DNA of 17,633 bases from Crenothrix polyspora. Its GTDB lineage: Bacteria > Pseudomonadota > Gammaproteobacteria > Methylococcales > Methylomonadaceae. The stretch covers positions 1 to 17,633 of the forward strand of contig CAMDOP010000031.1 in the NCBI GenBank assembly GCA_945903675.1. Direction: 5' to 3'. Position 1 is the first letter of the stretch; the number at the start of each line of letters is the position of its first letter. Shown here piece by piece: positions 1 through 7,925 of the stretch. Made by a program: the position numbers and the translations under genes. The notes beneath the pieces are model-generated. The model ran no database searches. It was not told the origin of the DNA and was given only the letters and a program-made list of their open reading frames with translations.

Positions 1-28
1 ACTTTCTAAAGGCTGCGCAAAAGAAAGT

Positions 29-94
29 ATCTCGCCTTCGGGTGCGATAACCCGATTAACACATCGTCGCGATAGCGACCTCATTATTTTTTTT
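29..94 (+). terminator. Two hairpins followed by a T-tract, possible rho-independent terminator
   Basis: Two hairpins lie in tandem. The first is ATCTCGCC (29-36) and GGTGCGAT (41-48) around a TTCG tetraloop, with one mismatch and one wobble. The second is GTCGC (66-70) and GCGAC (75-79) around GATA. A run of eight T follows at 87-94, seven bases after the second stem. This could end a plus-strand gene lying left of the window. The gap between stem and T-tract is long for a classical terminator, so the call is tentative. No coding sequence is seen in 1-157. Confidence 0.3.
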
Positions 95-157
95 AAAAAT
101 CGCTGAATGGTTGCGTAACATCAGTTGATTAGTAAAATCAATTGCAACTCAAAGAAC

Positions 158-583
158 TTAAACTCTTTCCCATAAAAACTTGCGTTCAGATGCCGTTATC
201 GCTAGTTCATTAATACTGGCATAGCGACGTTGCATGAGACCAGACTCGGCAAACTCCCAGTTTTCATTACCATAAGCTCGAAACCATTGGCCGGCCTGAT
301 CATGCCATTCATACTCGAAACGCACGGCGATTTTATTATCCATAAAACACCAAAGTTCTTTCTTAAGTCGATAATCTTGTTCTTTTTGCCATTTACCTTG
401 CAGAAACGATTTAATAGCCTCCCTGCCAGAAAAAAACTCAGTGCGGTTACGCCATTCTGAATCTAAGGTATATGCCAATGCCACACGCTCAGGGTCGCGG
501 GTATTCCAGGCATCTTCGGCAGCTTGAACTTTTTGTAGAGCGGTTTCTAGGGTAAATGGAGGTAGCGGGGGTTTAGTTTCCAT
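158..583 (-). CDS. SnoaL/NTF2-like protein (DUF1348-type)
   Basis: This is a 141-residue soluble protein with no signal peptide or membrane segment. It resembles the DUF1348 branch of the NTF2/SnoaL-like cone-fold superfamily. Signs are the N-terminal helix with AAEDAWNTRDPERVALAYT (21-39), the SEWRNR strand (42-47), a FFSGREAIKSFL segment (50-61) and the aromatic-rich FEYEWHDQAGQWFRAYG stretch (89-105). Length fits the family. Many members are uncharacterised, so no reaction is assigned. I chose the ATG at 583 over a GTG at 625. A Shine-Dalgarno-like AAGGCGA lies about nine bases before the ATG, whereas the GTG falls inside a hairpin (618-641). It follows purEK on the same strand with a 131-bp gap, so shared transcription is possible but not shown. 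Family confidence is good; function is unknown. Confidence 0.85.
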   Translation of the reverse strand: METKPPLPPFTLETALQKVQAAEDAWNTRDPERVALAYTLDSEWRNRTEFFSGREAIKSFLQGKWQKEQDYRLKKELWCFMDNKIAVRFEYEWHDQAGQWFRAYGNENWEFAESGLMQRRYASINELAITASERKFLWERV

Positions 584-617
584 GATAGATTCGCCTTGAA
601 GTAATATTAGCAGTAGA

Positions 618-641
618 TCGGGCACACTATTTCGTGCCCGA
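618..641 (-). terminator. Hairpin between purK and the NTF2-like gene
   Basis: A perfect 8-bp inverted repeat, TCGGGCAC (618-625) and GTGCCCGA (634-641), encloses an 8-base loop. It lies 74 bases beyond the purK stop and 35 bases before the chosen start of the next gene. There is no T-run on either side. It could be a weak terminator of the purEK transcript or a leader hairpin of the next gene. Confidence 0.35.
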
Positions 642-714
642 CTTATACGATGGTCGAATAAAGGAATAGGTTTATATCTGACCTAGATGATTTTTAGTAT
701 TCAAGCTGTAATCA

Positions 715-1809
715 TTAGCAATCGTCCACTTGATCAGCTAAGGCGCTAAGTTGTGCAACCAAACTGTTTAAGTGCTCAGTAGTCTCGGCACGAATCGTAG
801 CATGTGCGACTTTGCGGCCTTTACGAGGCGCTTTGTCATAAAGGTGTAAATGGACATGGGGAATGGCCAATAATGCTTCTGTGACCGGCAAGCCGCCGAT
901 AAAATTAACCATTGCTGCTTTGCCAACAGCTATTGTCGAACCTAAGGGTAGGTCTAAAATGGCGCGTAAATGATTTTCAAATTGACTAGTTTCAGCGCCT
1001 TCAATCGTCCAATGACCAGAGTTATGAACGCGGGGAGCAAATTCATTAGCGATTAATTGACCGTTTACTTCAAACAATTCTAAGGCTAAGACACCGACAT
1101 AATCTAACTCAGCCATTAAGCGTGAGATATAGGCTTCGGCTTGTGCTTGCATGGGATCATTAGCACAGCTATGAGAGACACGTAAAATGCCATTACGATG
1201 GACATTTTCAGAAAGTGGATAGAACACCATATCGCCTGAGACATTACGCGCAGCAATAATAGAGACTTCGCGATTAAAAGGCATAAAAGCTTCAACAACA
1301 GCCGGTACTCCTTGCAAAAGTGTCCAAGCGCTCACTAAATCGTCAGGTGTTTTTAGTAAAGATTGACCTTTACCGTCATAGCCCATGGTACGGCTTTTTA
1401 TAATAGCCGGCCAACCGATGGTGGTCATCGCCAGCTCTAGGCTTTCTAAACTATCGACAGCCGCATAGGCGGGGGTAGGAATATCAATATTATTAAAGAA
1501 AGTCTTTTCTATAAGTCGGTCTTGAGCAACTGCCAAGGCTTTAGGAGCAGGATGCACCTGGGTATGCGTAGCTAAGAATTCAGCGACATGAGCAGGCACG
1601 TTTTCAAACTCATAGGTTACCACATCGGCACGCTCAGCCAATTCAGCGAGTAGGCGAGGGTCGTCATAAGCTCCGTGTAAATGCTCACCTAAACTATTAG
1701 CGCAGGCATCAGCAGAGGGATCAAGAAAAACAAATTTCACACCTAAGGGATAACCCGCTAAAGCAATCATGCGTGCCAGTTGACCAGCTCCTAGTACACC
1801 GACGATCAT
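715..1809 (-). CDS. purK: N5-carboxyaminoimidazole ribonucleotide synthase
   Basis: PurK uses ATP and bicarbonate to carboxylate 5-aminoimidazole ribonucleotide, giving N5-CAIR in cytoplasmic de novo purine synthesis. The 364 residues match the usual length. The N-terminal nucleotide-binding-like fold starts with GVLGAGQLARMIALAGYPLG (4-23). ATP-grasp hallmarks follow: IIKSRTMGYDGKGQ (136-149), VVEAFMPFNREVS (171-183), LALELFEVNG (241-250) and NEFAPRVHNSGHWTIEG (255-271). The start codon overlaps the purE stop as ATGA, and a GAGGA Shine-Dalgarno lies inside the end of purE, pointing to translational coupling. Its product is the PurE substrate. Nothing looks truncated or altered. Confidence 0.97.
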   Translation of the reverse strand: MIVGVLGAGQLARMIALAGYPLGVKFVFLDPSADACANSLGEHLHGAYDDPRLLAELAERADVVTYEFENVPAHVAEFLATHTQVHPAPKALAVAQDRLIEKTFFNNIDIPTPAYAAVDSLESLELAMTTIGWPAIIKSRTMGYDGKGQSLLKTPDDLVSAWTLLQGVPAVVEAFMPFNREVSIIAARNVSGDMVFYPLSENVHRNGILRVSHSCANDPMQAQAEAYISRLMAELDYVGVLALELFEVNGQLIANEFAPRVHNSGHWTIEGAETSQFENHLRAILDLPLGSTIAVGKAAMVNFIGGLPVTEALLAIPHVHLHLYDKAPRKGRKVAHATIRAETTEHLNSLVAQLSALADQVDDC

Positions 1810-2303
1810 AGCAGTTCCTCGCGAGGGTCGGAATGGGCTAGTACATTTTCGGTTTGTTCATTTCTAAAGGCGTGTAATACCTCTCGAAAATGTGTGTGCT
1901 TATTACTGATGATAGCCGCGGCTAATAAAGCGGCATTGATAGCACCGGCTTTGCCGATGGCTAAAGTGCCTACTGGAATGCCTGCTGGCATTTGTACAAT
2001 AGAGAGTAAAGAATCCATGCCATTTAAGGCTTTAGATTGTACAGGCACACCTAATACAGGCAATGCCGTTTTAGCAGCGGTCATACCTGGTAAATGTGCG
2101 GCTCCGCCAGCCCCAGCAATGATAACCTCTAAACCCTTAGCTTCTGCGGTTTCTGCATAGGCAAATAATTTGTCTGGCGTTCTATGAGCTGAAACGACAT
2201 CACATTCATACGGAATTCCTAGGCGATCTAAGGTATCCGCTGCATGTTGCATGGTTTCCCAATCGGAAGTCGAACCCATAATAATGCCTACCAGTGCTGC
2301 CAT
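1806..2303 (-). CDS. purE: N5-carboxyaminoimidazole ribonucleotide mutase
   Basis: PurE moves the carboxyl group of N5-CAIR to C4, giving CAIR, the next step after PurK. The protein has 165 residues, as expected for class I PurE. Visible motifs are the phosphate-binding MGSTSDW (9-15), the catalytic SAHRTP loop with H40 (38-43), GAGGAAHLPGM (64-74) and SKALNGMDSLLSIVQMPAGI (90-109). A strong AAGGAG Shine-Dalgarno lies seven to eight bases before the ATG. It is first of a two-gene operon with purK. The 189-bp gap upstream contains a REP-like half palindrome (2379-2416). I saw no convincing PurR operator or sigma-70 promoter there. Confidence 0.97.
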   Translation of the reverse strand: MAALVGIIMGSTSDWETMQHAADTLDRLGIPYECDVVSAHRTPDKLFAYAETAEAKGLEVIIAGAGGAAHLPGMTAAKTALPVLGVPVQSKALNGMDSLLSIVQMPAGIPVGTLAIGKAGAINAALLAAAIISNKHTHFREVLHAFRNEQTENVLAHSDPREELL

Positions 2304-2378
2304 ATTTACTCCTTAAAGTATCTGTACAACTGAATCAATAAAAGGCGCTTAGTATCGCATAAATGCTCTGATGATGCC

Positions 2379-2416
2379 TATAGGATGCGCTTCACTATCG
2401 TTCAGCACATCCTATA
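2379..2416. repeat. REP-like palindrome, half copy
   Basis: TATAGGATG (2379-2387) pairs with CATCCTATA (2408-2416). The interior and right side, GATGCGCTTC then a short insertion then AGCACATCCTATAA, match one arm of the large palindrome at 12615-12692. So this is a second, single-arm member of the same family. It sits between the response regulator gene and purE. It could be a transcript-end hairpin or an inert REP; no T-run follows. Confidence 0.65.
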
Positions 2417-2492
2417 AAATTGGGGGATTATTATTGCGTCTTACCTAAGCAGCGACAACGTTGTACTGCATACGCCCTATAAAACAAGACCT

Positions 2493-3641
2493 TTAGTCTA
2501 GCAATTTATGTATTTTGTCGAGTAAAGTACCATGACTGAGAGGCTTGACTATGTAATCGGAAGCACCTGCTTTCAAACAATTGATAACATCAGCCTTAGC
2601 TTGGTTGCCCGTCACCATGATAATTGGAATGGTGGTTAATTGTTCTAATGCTTTAATACGACGAGTCGTTTCTAAGCCGTCAAGATCCGGCATATTCATA
2701 TCCATCAGAATTAGGTCAGGGCGTTGCTTACTTAATATTTTCAGTGCTTGGTAGCCGCTATCGGCCACGATGACGATATAGTTTTCTTCGGCAAGTGCCG
2801 CTTTGCTTAAGTTCTGAGCAAATTTATCATCATCCACCACTAAAATAGTCTGTGGTATTTTTTGGGCTGCTTTTTTTAATAGACGTACAGATTCAAAATG
2901 GGGCGTGTATTGAGTGCCCAGCTCTTGTAACCATGTTTTTAAGTGTGTAAGTGGCTGATTTAATGCGTTGAGATGTTGATTTATGAGGTCTTGTTGAAAC
3001 TTTTCTAAGAGTTGTTTTAGTGCGTTGGCATCTTTGATGTCAATAATAGCATTAAGGTCGCCTTGATTTAGGCGCTCAAGTAATACTGCAAGCGCAGTAG
3101 ACGCTGTTTGCTGAAGCTTTATAGTCGTTTGATCGATGTTTCCTAGGTGTTCGTGAGCTACGTTGAGGTCAGCTTCTAGTTTTGTATCTAGATTGCTTAA
3201 GCCTTGAGACTGTTTGCTAAGTTTGTGGTTAGCCGTATAAGCTTTAGCCCTATCTAGGCTTAACTGTGCACGATTTATGGCCATAGACAGCTGATTGTTA
3301 TCAACGGGAGTGGGCCAGAATAAAACATAGTCGTCAAAATTCTCTTGTTTGCAAGCTTGATAGGCGAGTTCTAGTTCGTCTTTATTGCATAATAATATGC
3401 TTCTATGTTGATAACTAGCGACTTGCTTACTGTTCTGATATAGCTCGTTATAATAGTTTTCAGCTTTGGCTAGCGTTTTAAAAGCAAGCACCAATATATC
3501 GGGCTTATTATTGTCAAAATCTGTTATCAATGATTTCGAGCTTATTAAAACCAAACAGTCTTTATGGTCTTTGGTCAGTTGCATTTCTAAAGACTGGGTA
3601 TCTTCGGAGCTATCAGTCGCTATTAGGATCGAGGTTGTCAT
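2493..3641 (-). CDS. Response regulator with degenerate N-terminal and intact C-terminal receiver
   Basis: This 382-residue protein has no membrane segment and no recognisable DNA-binding or enzymatic output domain. The C-terminal receiver (about 264-382) is complete: acidic DDD at 270-272, phosphoacceptor D314 in LILMDMNMPDLDG, T344 in IMVTG and K366 in IVKPL. The N-terminal 125 residues look like a second receiver fold, but the acceptor position is alanine (A53 in PDILVLAF). The middle (about 130-260) is Gln/Leu-rich and helical, perhaps coiled coil. It lies downstream of the hybrid kinase on the same strand with a 363-bp gap, so it is the likely partner. With no effector domain visible, output is probably by protein contact. 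There is no good Shine-Dalgarno before the ATG. Domain call is firm; pathway unknown. Confidence 0.88.
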   Translation of the reverse strand: MTTSILIATDSSEDTQSLEMQLTKDHKDCLVLISSKSLITDFDNNKPDILVLAFKTLAKAENYYNELYQNSKQVASYQHRSILLCNKDELELAYQACKQENFDDYVLFWPTPVDNNQLSMAINRAQLSLDRAKAYTANHKLSKQSQGLSNLDTKLEADLNVAHEHLGNIDQTTIKLQQTASTALAVLLERLNQGDLNAIIDIKDANALKQLLEKFQQDLINQHLNALNQPLTHLKTWLQELGTQYTPHFESVRLLKKAAQKIPQTILVVDDDKFAQNLSKAALAEENYIVIVADSGYQALKILSKQRPDLILMDMNMPDLDGLETTRRIKALEQLTTIPIIMVTGNQAKADVINCLKAGASDYIVKPLSHGTLLDKIHKLLD

Positions 3642-3740
3642 TTAAAAGAGTAGGGTGTTAAAAGATTTTATTAATGGGTGGTTTGGGCGACCCAGTTAAT
3701 AATCCAAGGCTAGATTTTATCGGCGCGCCTAGGTTTAGCT

Positions 3741-3835
3741 TTAAGTTAAGATGGCGTAAAACAGCTTTAGCTGTTTTAAACGCAATAGTTGAAACTATTA
3801 CACGCCAGTTTTTATAAGTCTTATGCTTAACTTAA
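3741..3835. repeat. Cloverleaf-like palindromic element, copy 1
   Basis: A perfect 10-bp terminal inverted repeat, TTAAGTTAAG (3741-3750) and CTTAACTTAA (3826-3835), bounds the element. Inside are a second stem TGGCGT/ACGCCA (3752-3757 and 3802-3807) and two hairpins: AAAACAGCT-TT-AGCTGTTTT (3759-3778) and AATAGTT-GA-AACTATT (3784-3799). A related copy lies at 10604-10706. It sits in the 363-bp kinase-regulator gap (3642-4004), which otherwise holds only an imperfect AATCATC/GATGATT hairpin at 3915-3942 and no gene. No transposase is nearby. It looks like a non-autonomous or REP-type element. Confidence 0.7.
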
Positions 3836-4004
3836 TGACTCTGACCTAAGCTAGACGAGCCTATGTTTTTTTGAGTTAAAGTATAATGGCTTGAGCATTA
3901 ATCGCCAATATATGAATCATCGATTTTTCAGATATGATGATTAGCCTTAAGTTTTAGACTAATAGGTCAGTGCCCTAGATTGATAATTTATTTTATTGTA
4001 AAGA

Positions 4005-7000
4005 TTATAGTTCGTTGAGAGCCTTCTCTAGGGCGATATTGACGGCAGAGATTTCTAAATTAAAAAGCTGTAAACATTCACTTAAGTCATCGATAGTGAC
4101 GGAGGTTTTACTGATGGCTTCTATTTCATGACATAGATCACCTAATCTTAGCGCTCCCACTGAGCGCGATGAAGACTTTAAAGTATGTGCCTGTAGCCCC
4201 ATTTTTCTTATGTGCCCCGCAGAGTATTCAGCATTTATAGCCTCAGCTAGCGTAGTTAAACTGCTATAAAATTCTTTTAAGAAGTCTTTGATGATCTCAG
4301 GATTATCGCCGACTAGCTCCTCCAAAACTTTGATATTAAGCACGGCTAAACTATCGGTCAAGTCTGGACTATTGTCAGTGACATTCACGGCATCTAGTAA
4401 CAAGGTCTCATGGTTCAAAGGCAGCCATTTTTCCAGCATCGCTTGTATGTCTGTTTGTGATGAGGGCTTGCGAATAATGTCATTCATGCCGACAGATAGA
4501 CAGTTTTCGCCATTACTTTTAAGCACGCTAGCTGTCCACGCGATGATGATTAACGGTTTGCTGGGGTCTTCTTCGGCGCGTATAGTGGCTGCCAACTCAT
4601 AACCATCCATAGTGGGCATATGTAAATCCGTCAGCAGCAATGGGTAGTGCCCTGAGCGCCAAAGGGCTAAGGCTTCCTGCCCATCAGCTGCGATGTCGGC
4701 GGCATAGCCTAATATAGCCAATTGTCGTTGGATAACTTTTTGATTAGTGCTATTGTCCTCTGCCACTAAAATAAGTCGACCTTGCTCAAGCGCCACTTCA
4801 CGTGCGGGTGGGTCAAAAGCACTGCGTTTGAGGCTATGTGACAGTGTTGAAGAGTCTGCCTTCATACTTCCTGCAGCCATGGCAACGGCTTGAATAATTC
4901 GATGTTGGGTTACTATAGTATTATCGATCTGTACTAGACGAGAGTCTTTGGGTTGGCGCAACTGTTGACGTAGTCCTTGACTAAGCACTACTAATCGAAT
5001 GTCGACGTTTGCTGGGTGTTGAGTCATGCCTTGTAATTCATCCGGCAGTAAGCCATCGTCATCTGCTAATAGCCATATCCAAGGGCCCTTTTGTGTGGGA
5101 ATGGGTTGCTGATAGGCAGCGGTCAAGTCGGGCACCAGATTAACGATGACACCTACGGACTTAAGATAGCAAGAAAAATGCTGGGCTTGGTTTTTTAAAT
5201 CACCAATCAATAAACAGGCGAGGCCCTGGATAGGGCTAAGTTCAGTGTTTAAAGGGGAGTCTAATACAGTAAAAGGCAAACGTACGTTAAAGGTGCTGCC
5301 TTGGTCTGGTGTGCTTTGCACATTAATGCTGCCGGACATAAGCTGCACTAAATCATAAGTAATATTGAGCCCTAAGCCGGTACCCCCATAACGTCTCGTG
5401 GTAGAGGCATCGGCTTGAGAAAAAGGGGTAAATAGTTTTGCAAGTGTGGCTTCATCCATGCCTATGCCGTTGTCGATGACTCGAAGTTCAATAATAGCCT
5501 GTTGTGCTGTGCGCTCAATCAATAGCGCTTGTATTGAAACCAGCCCTAGAGCCGCTTGTTGGCTAGAAAATTTAATGCCATTATTAGTAAGGTTAACGAC
5601 AATCTGGCGTAATCGAGAAGCATCCCCTTGCACCAGTTCGGGTAATGCGGGGTCAGTAAAGAGGCTTAACTCTACGCCATTATTAATAGCCAGACGATTT
5701 AACATGGCCGCGCTTTTTTCGATAACCTCGCGCATGATCACAGGTACTTGCTCAAGCTCTAGTTTGCCAGCTTCTATTTTAGAAAAGTCTAGTACGTCTT
5801 CGATAATATCTAGTAAGGAAAAGGCAGAATCACGAATAACATCGAGAATTTCTACCTGATAACCTTGTAAGCTGGTTTGATGTAATACATCCAACATACC
5901 CAATACGCCATTCATGGGGGTGCGGATTTCATGACTCATATTAGCCAAAAACTGAGATTTTGCTTTACTAGCCTGTTCGGCATTCTCTAGTGCTGCTGTT
6001 GTTGACTGCTGGGCAGTATCTTTCAATAGAGCTAAGGCTAAACAATCTGCGATTTGATTGAGTAGAATTAATCGTGTTGTATGATGGGCCGGATTGGTTT
6101 GCGTGACCAGCGCTAACACACCTAAGCTATTAGCTGCAGAGACTATGGGCACAAGATAATGGCCATGAGCTTCAGTGTGTGAGGCACAATCACAGTGATT
6201 AATGACCTTGAGTTCTTGATTCAGAGCAACTGCTTGGCATTGCCCATTTAAGTGGCTGTTAGTTGGATCGTTGACGTCACTTGCTACCGTCAGTGGTATT
6301 AAGGTGTTTAAGTTTAAGTCTCTAATATAGATTAAGCCTTTAGCTTGTAAAGCAAAGTCCTTTAAATTAAATAATTCGGTGAGTACCTGTTTGCCACGTT
6401 CTGCAAACGGTAGTATTTGTTGCAAGATGTCAGAAATTAATAAACGTGTGGCTCGATCTTGTTGTAATTGTTGCTGCAGCTGCTCATTATTGACCCTATG
6501 AGTAATATCTCGTCGGATGGAAATATACTGCTGAGGTTTGCCGTTTTCATCTAATATCGGCGTAATGGTCGTTGCAACCCAATACAGCGAGCCTAATTTT
6601 GTACGATTACAGATGTCGCCTTGCCAAACCTTGCCATTGCTGATGGTATGCCACATTTCATGCATGAACTCCTTATGATGATGGCCGGAATTAACAATGT
6701 TGTGGTTTTGTCCAAATAACTCACTGATGCTATAGCCAGATATTTCACAAAATAAATCATTGGCATAGGTGATGTTGCCTGATAAATCGGCAATACTCAC
6801 TAAAGCATGATTATTAAGAGCCTGAAGCAGTTGCTGATTTTCGTTTAATTGAGTGTTATTGGTGTCATGTTGCAGCTTGAATTTGATGCTCCATGGTCGC
6901 ATGATGAGCCACCATACCGGCACTATGCTTATAAAAGTAAGTCCGACTACATCGATTACGGTAGCGAGTATGGGTGTTAAAACGATACCTAAACGTAGAA

Positions 7001-7115
7001 GCCAATCTATAAATTGCATCATCAGGCCTTCAGCTAGGCCGAAAATTAAGACTACGCAAAATAGCGAATAGAGGAATGAAGGTTTAGGGAATTTTGAGAC
7101 TATAGATTGGGACAT
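4005..7115 (-). CDS. Membrane-bound hybrid sensor histidine kinase (PAS-GAF-HisKA-HATPase-REC-Hpt)
   Basis: This 1036-residue multistep phosphorelay kinase is probably inner-membrane. Two hydrophobic helices (about 15-38 and 42-72) flank a very short periplasmic part, so sensing is likely cytoplasmic or within the membrane. Next come a PAS domain (about 93-208, ending in the PAC-like YISIRRDIT), a GAF-like domain (about 225-365), and HisKA with H395 in MSHEIRTPMNG. The HATPase has N-box N508/N512, DNGIGM (548-553) and GGTGLGL (577-583). A degenerate receiver-like region (about 630-750) precedes a true receiver (about 780-898: E786/D787, D830, T861, K883). The Hpt domain carries H977 in AHTLKSSS. 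This is BarA/ArcB-like architecture. CDCASH (308-313) adds two cysteines and a histidine to the GAF region. No Shine-Dalgarno is obvious. The response regulator downstream is the likely partner. The signal is unknown. Confidence 0.93.
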   Translation of the reverse strand: MSQSIVSKFPKPSFLYSLFCVVLIFGLAEGLMMQFIDWLLRLGIVLTPILATVIDVVGLTFISIVPVWWLIMRPWSIKFKLQHDTNNTQLNENQQLLQALNNHALVSIADLSGNITYANDLFCEISGYSISELFGQNHNIVNSGHHHKEFMHEMWHTISNGKVWQGDICNRTKLGSLYWVATTITPILDENGKPQQYISIRRDITHRVNNEQLQQQLQQDRATRLLISDILQQILPFAERGKQVLTELFNLKDFALQAKGLIYIRDLNLNTLIPLTVASDVNDPTNSHLNGQCQAVALNQELKVINHCDCASHTEAHGHYLVPIVSAANSLGVLALVTQTNPAHHTTRLILLNQIADCLALALLKDTAQQSTTAALENAEQASKAKSQFLANMSHEIRTPMNGVLGMLDVLHQTSLQGYQVEILDVIRDSAFSLLDIIEDVLDFSKIEAGKLELEQVPVIMREVIEKSAAMLNRLAINNGVELSLFTDPALPELVQGDASRLRQIVVNLTNNGIKFSSQQAALGLVSIQALLIERTAQQAIIELRVIDNGIGMDEATLAKLFTPFSQADASTTRRYGGTGLGLNITYDLVQLMSGSINVQSTPDQGSTFNVRLPFTVLDSPLNTELSPIQGLACLLIGDLKNQAQHFSCYLKSVGVIVNLVPDLTAAYQQPIPTQKGPWIWLLADDDGLLPDELQGMTQHPANVDIRLVVLSQGLRQQLRQPKDSRLVQIDNTIVTQHRIIQAVAMAAGSMKADSSTLSHSLKRSAFDPPAREVALEQGRLILVAEDNSTNQKVIQRQLAILGYAADIAADGQEALALWRSGHYPLLLTDLHMPTMDGYELAATIRAEEDPSKPLIIIAWTASVLKSNGENCLSVGMNDIIRKPSSQTDIQAMLEKWLPLNHETLLLDAVNVTDNSPDLTDSLAVLNIKVLEELVGDNPEIIKDFLKEFYSSLTTLAEAINAEYSAGHIRKMGLQAHTLKSSSRSVGALRLGDLCHEIEAISKTSVTIDDLSECLQLFNLEISAVNIALEKALNEL

Positions 7116-7260
7116 AGTTGACTAAAGTGATTAAAAACTTGCTGCTTAATTTAAGTTAGTGTCTAACTAACTTCTATAAATTTCGCGGCTTAGTATATCA
7201 CTTAACTTGAGGTAATATTTAGTCATGAACCAGTTGCAGTCATAAAACGTAGGGCATCAG

Positions 7261-7296
7261 AACGTAGTCCCTGCGCTATTTATGCAGGTTTACGTT
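7261..7296. repeat. Two-part hairpin downstream of the small ORF
   Basis: AACGTA (7261-7266) pairs with TACGTT (7291-7296), and inside it CCTGC (7270-7274) pairs with GCAGG (7284-7288). It lies 36 bases past the stop of the minus-strand small ORF and could end that transcript. Only a short TTTT follows on the minus strand, some 13 bases later, so terminator function is uncertain. The rest of 7116-7331 shows only an imperfect AAGTTAGTG/CACTTAACTT pair (about 7153-7209), reminiscent of the ends of the cloverleaf family. Confidence 0.35.
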
Positions 7297-7331
7297 AGTA
7301 GCCTTTTGAACGGTAACAGCTTAGTACAGGG

Positions 7332-7517
7332 TTAAAAGTTAAATAGTTCATTGATTTTTCTTATTTTTGCTTTAAGAAGCAATTCTTCATAATGAAGAAA
7401 GTTGATATGAATAGCCGTAGATATGAATTCTGGGTTTATTTCATCACCAAGAGATAAATAGTTGGAATCAAGATACATATTTGTTACAGGATTAGTTTCT
7501 AAGATATTGTTTTTCAT
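7332..7517 (-). CDS. Possible small hypothetical protein
   Basis: This is a 61-residue reading frame from the ATG at 7517; a TTG at 7550 would add 11 residues. I recognise no family. The sequence is mixed polar and acidic in the first half (LSLGDEINPEF at 21-31). The second half could form an amphipathic helix (HYEELLLKAKIRKINELF, 42-59), with no signal peptide or membrane span. The Shine-Dalgarno is weak (CGGAT). It stands alone between the kinase start and the MITE-like element at 7650. It may be real, a remnant, or chance in AT-rich DNA. Confidence 0.4.
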   Translation of the reverse strand: MKNNILETNPVTNMYLDSNYLSLGDEINPEFISTAIHINFLHYEELLLKAKIRKINELFNF

Positions 7518-7641
7518 AAGTTTATCCGTGGGTTGATAAGTATTGCTCAATAATCATATTTGAAACTTAGTTTATAGAAAAACATGCGCTTAACAATACG
7601 TAGTAATACCTATAAGATTTATGGGAAGACAAAGACTATCT

Positions 7642-7850
7642 GTTTATAGGGCTACCAACTTAAAGCGGGACAGCTTCGGCGCAGAAAAAAGGCTCAAGGC
7701 GAAAGATTAAGCCTAGGAGGCTAGCAACTTAGGGCGTGACAGATACCAGGTTTACCCTTCGCCCTTTGCCTTTTGTCTGCACTTTGGTGAACCCTGTCTA
7801 AAAGTGAACGATTAAGCTTGTGTCCCGTCTTAGATTGGTAGCCGTTTATA
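7642..7850. mobile_element. MITE-like element with terminal inverted repeats and probable target duplication
   Basis: The element spans about 7649-7843. Its left end, GGCTACCAACTTAAAGCGGG (7650-7669), is an imperfect inverted match to the right end, TCCCGTCTTAGATTGGTAGC (7823-7842). Directly outside lie GTTTATA (7642-7648) and GTTTATA (7844-7850), which look like a 7-bp target-site duplication. An inner inverted repeat pairs 7681-7703 with 7757-7780, and a direct copy of the left end recurs inside at 7719-7742. It contains no ORF, so any movement would need a transposase elsewhere. A truncated relative lies at 11920-12063. Confidence 0.68.
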
Positions 7851-7863
7851 ACAATGTCTGAGC

Positions 7864-7891
7864 GTAACAATTCTGATGAAGCTGTTACAAT
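7864..7891 (+). promoter_or_regulatory. Candidate tex promoter region with inverted repeat
   Basis: A TACAAT hexamer (7886-7891) is a reasonable -10 box 34 bases before the tex ATG. No good -35 is visible at normal spacing. An inverted repeat GTAACA (7864-7869) and TGTTAC (7883-7888) overlaps the -10 and could be an operator. This is suggestion from sequence only. Confidence 0.3.
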
Positions 7892-7925
7892 AGAGCCATT
7901 TTAAATCGCCTTAAGAAGTTAATAA

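Noticed and set aside
125..141. TTGATT/AATCAA hairpin just past the NTF2-like gene as its terminator
   Set aside because: The stem is only six A/T-rich base pairs and no T-run follows on the minus strand.
584..625. Longer N-terminus for the NTF2-like protein from a GTG at 625
   Set aside because: The extra 14 residues do not resemble the family, the GTG is in a hairpin stem, and a better Shine-Dalgarno precedes the ATG at 583.
2455..2464. ACAACGTTGT palindrome as an operator
   Set aside because: A 10-bp palindrome can arise by chance; it is near the end of the regulator gene, not near a promoter, and matches no operator I know.
5446..5859. Plus-strand reading frames inside the kinase (also at 4288-4602 and 6853-7071)
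   Set aside because: They are opposite-strand shadows of a gene with complete kinase motifs, and have low-complexity Ser/Ile-rich translations and no family resemblance.
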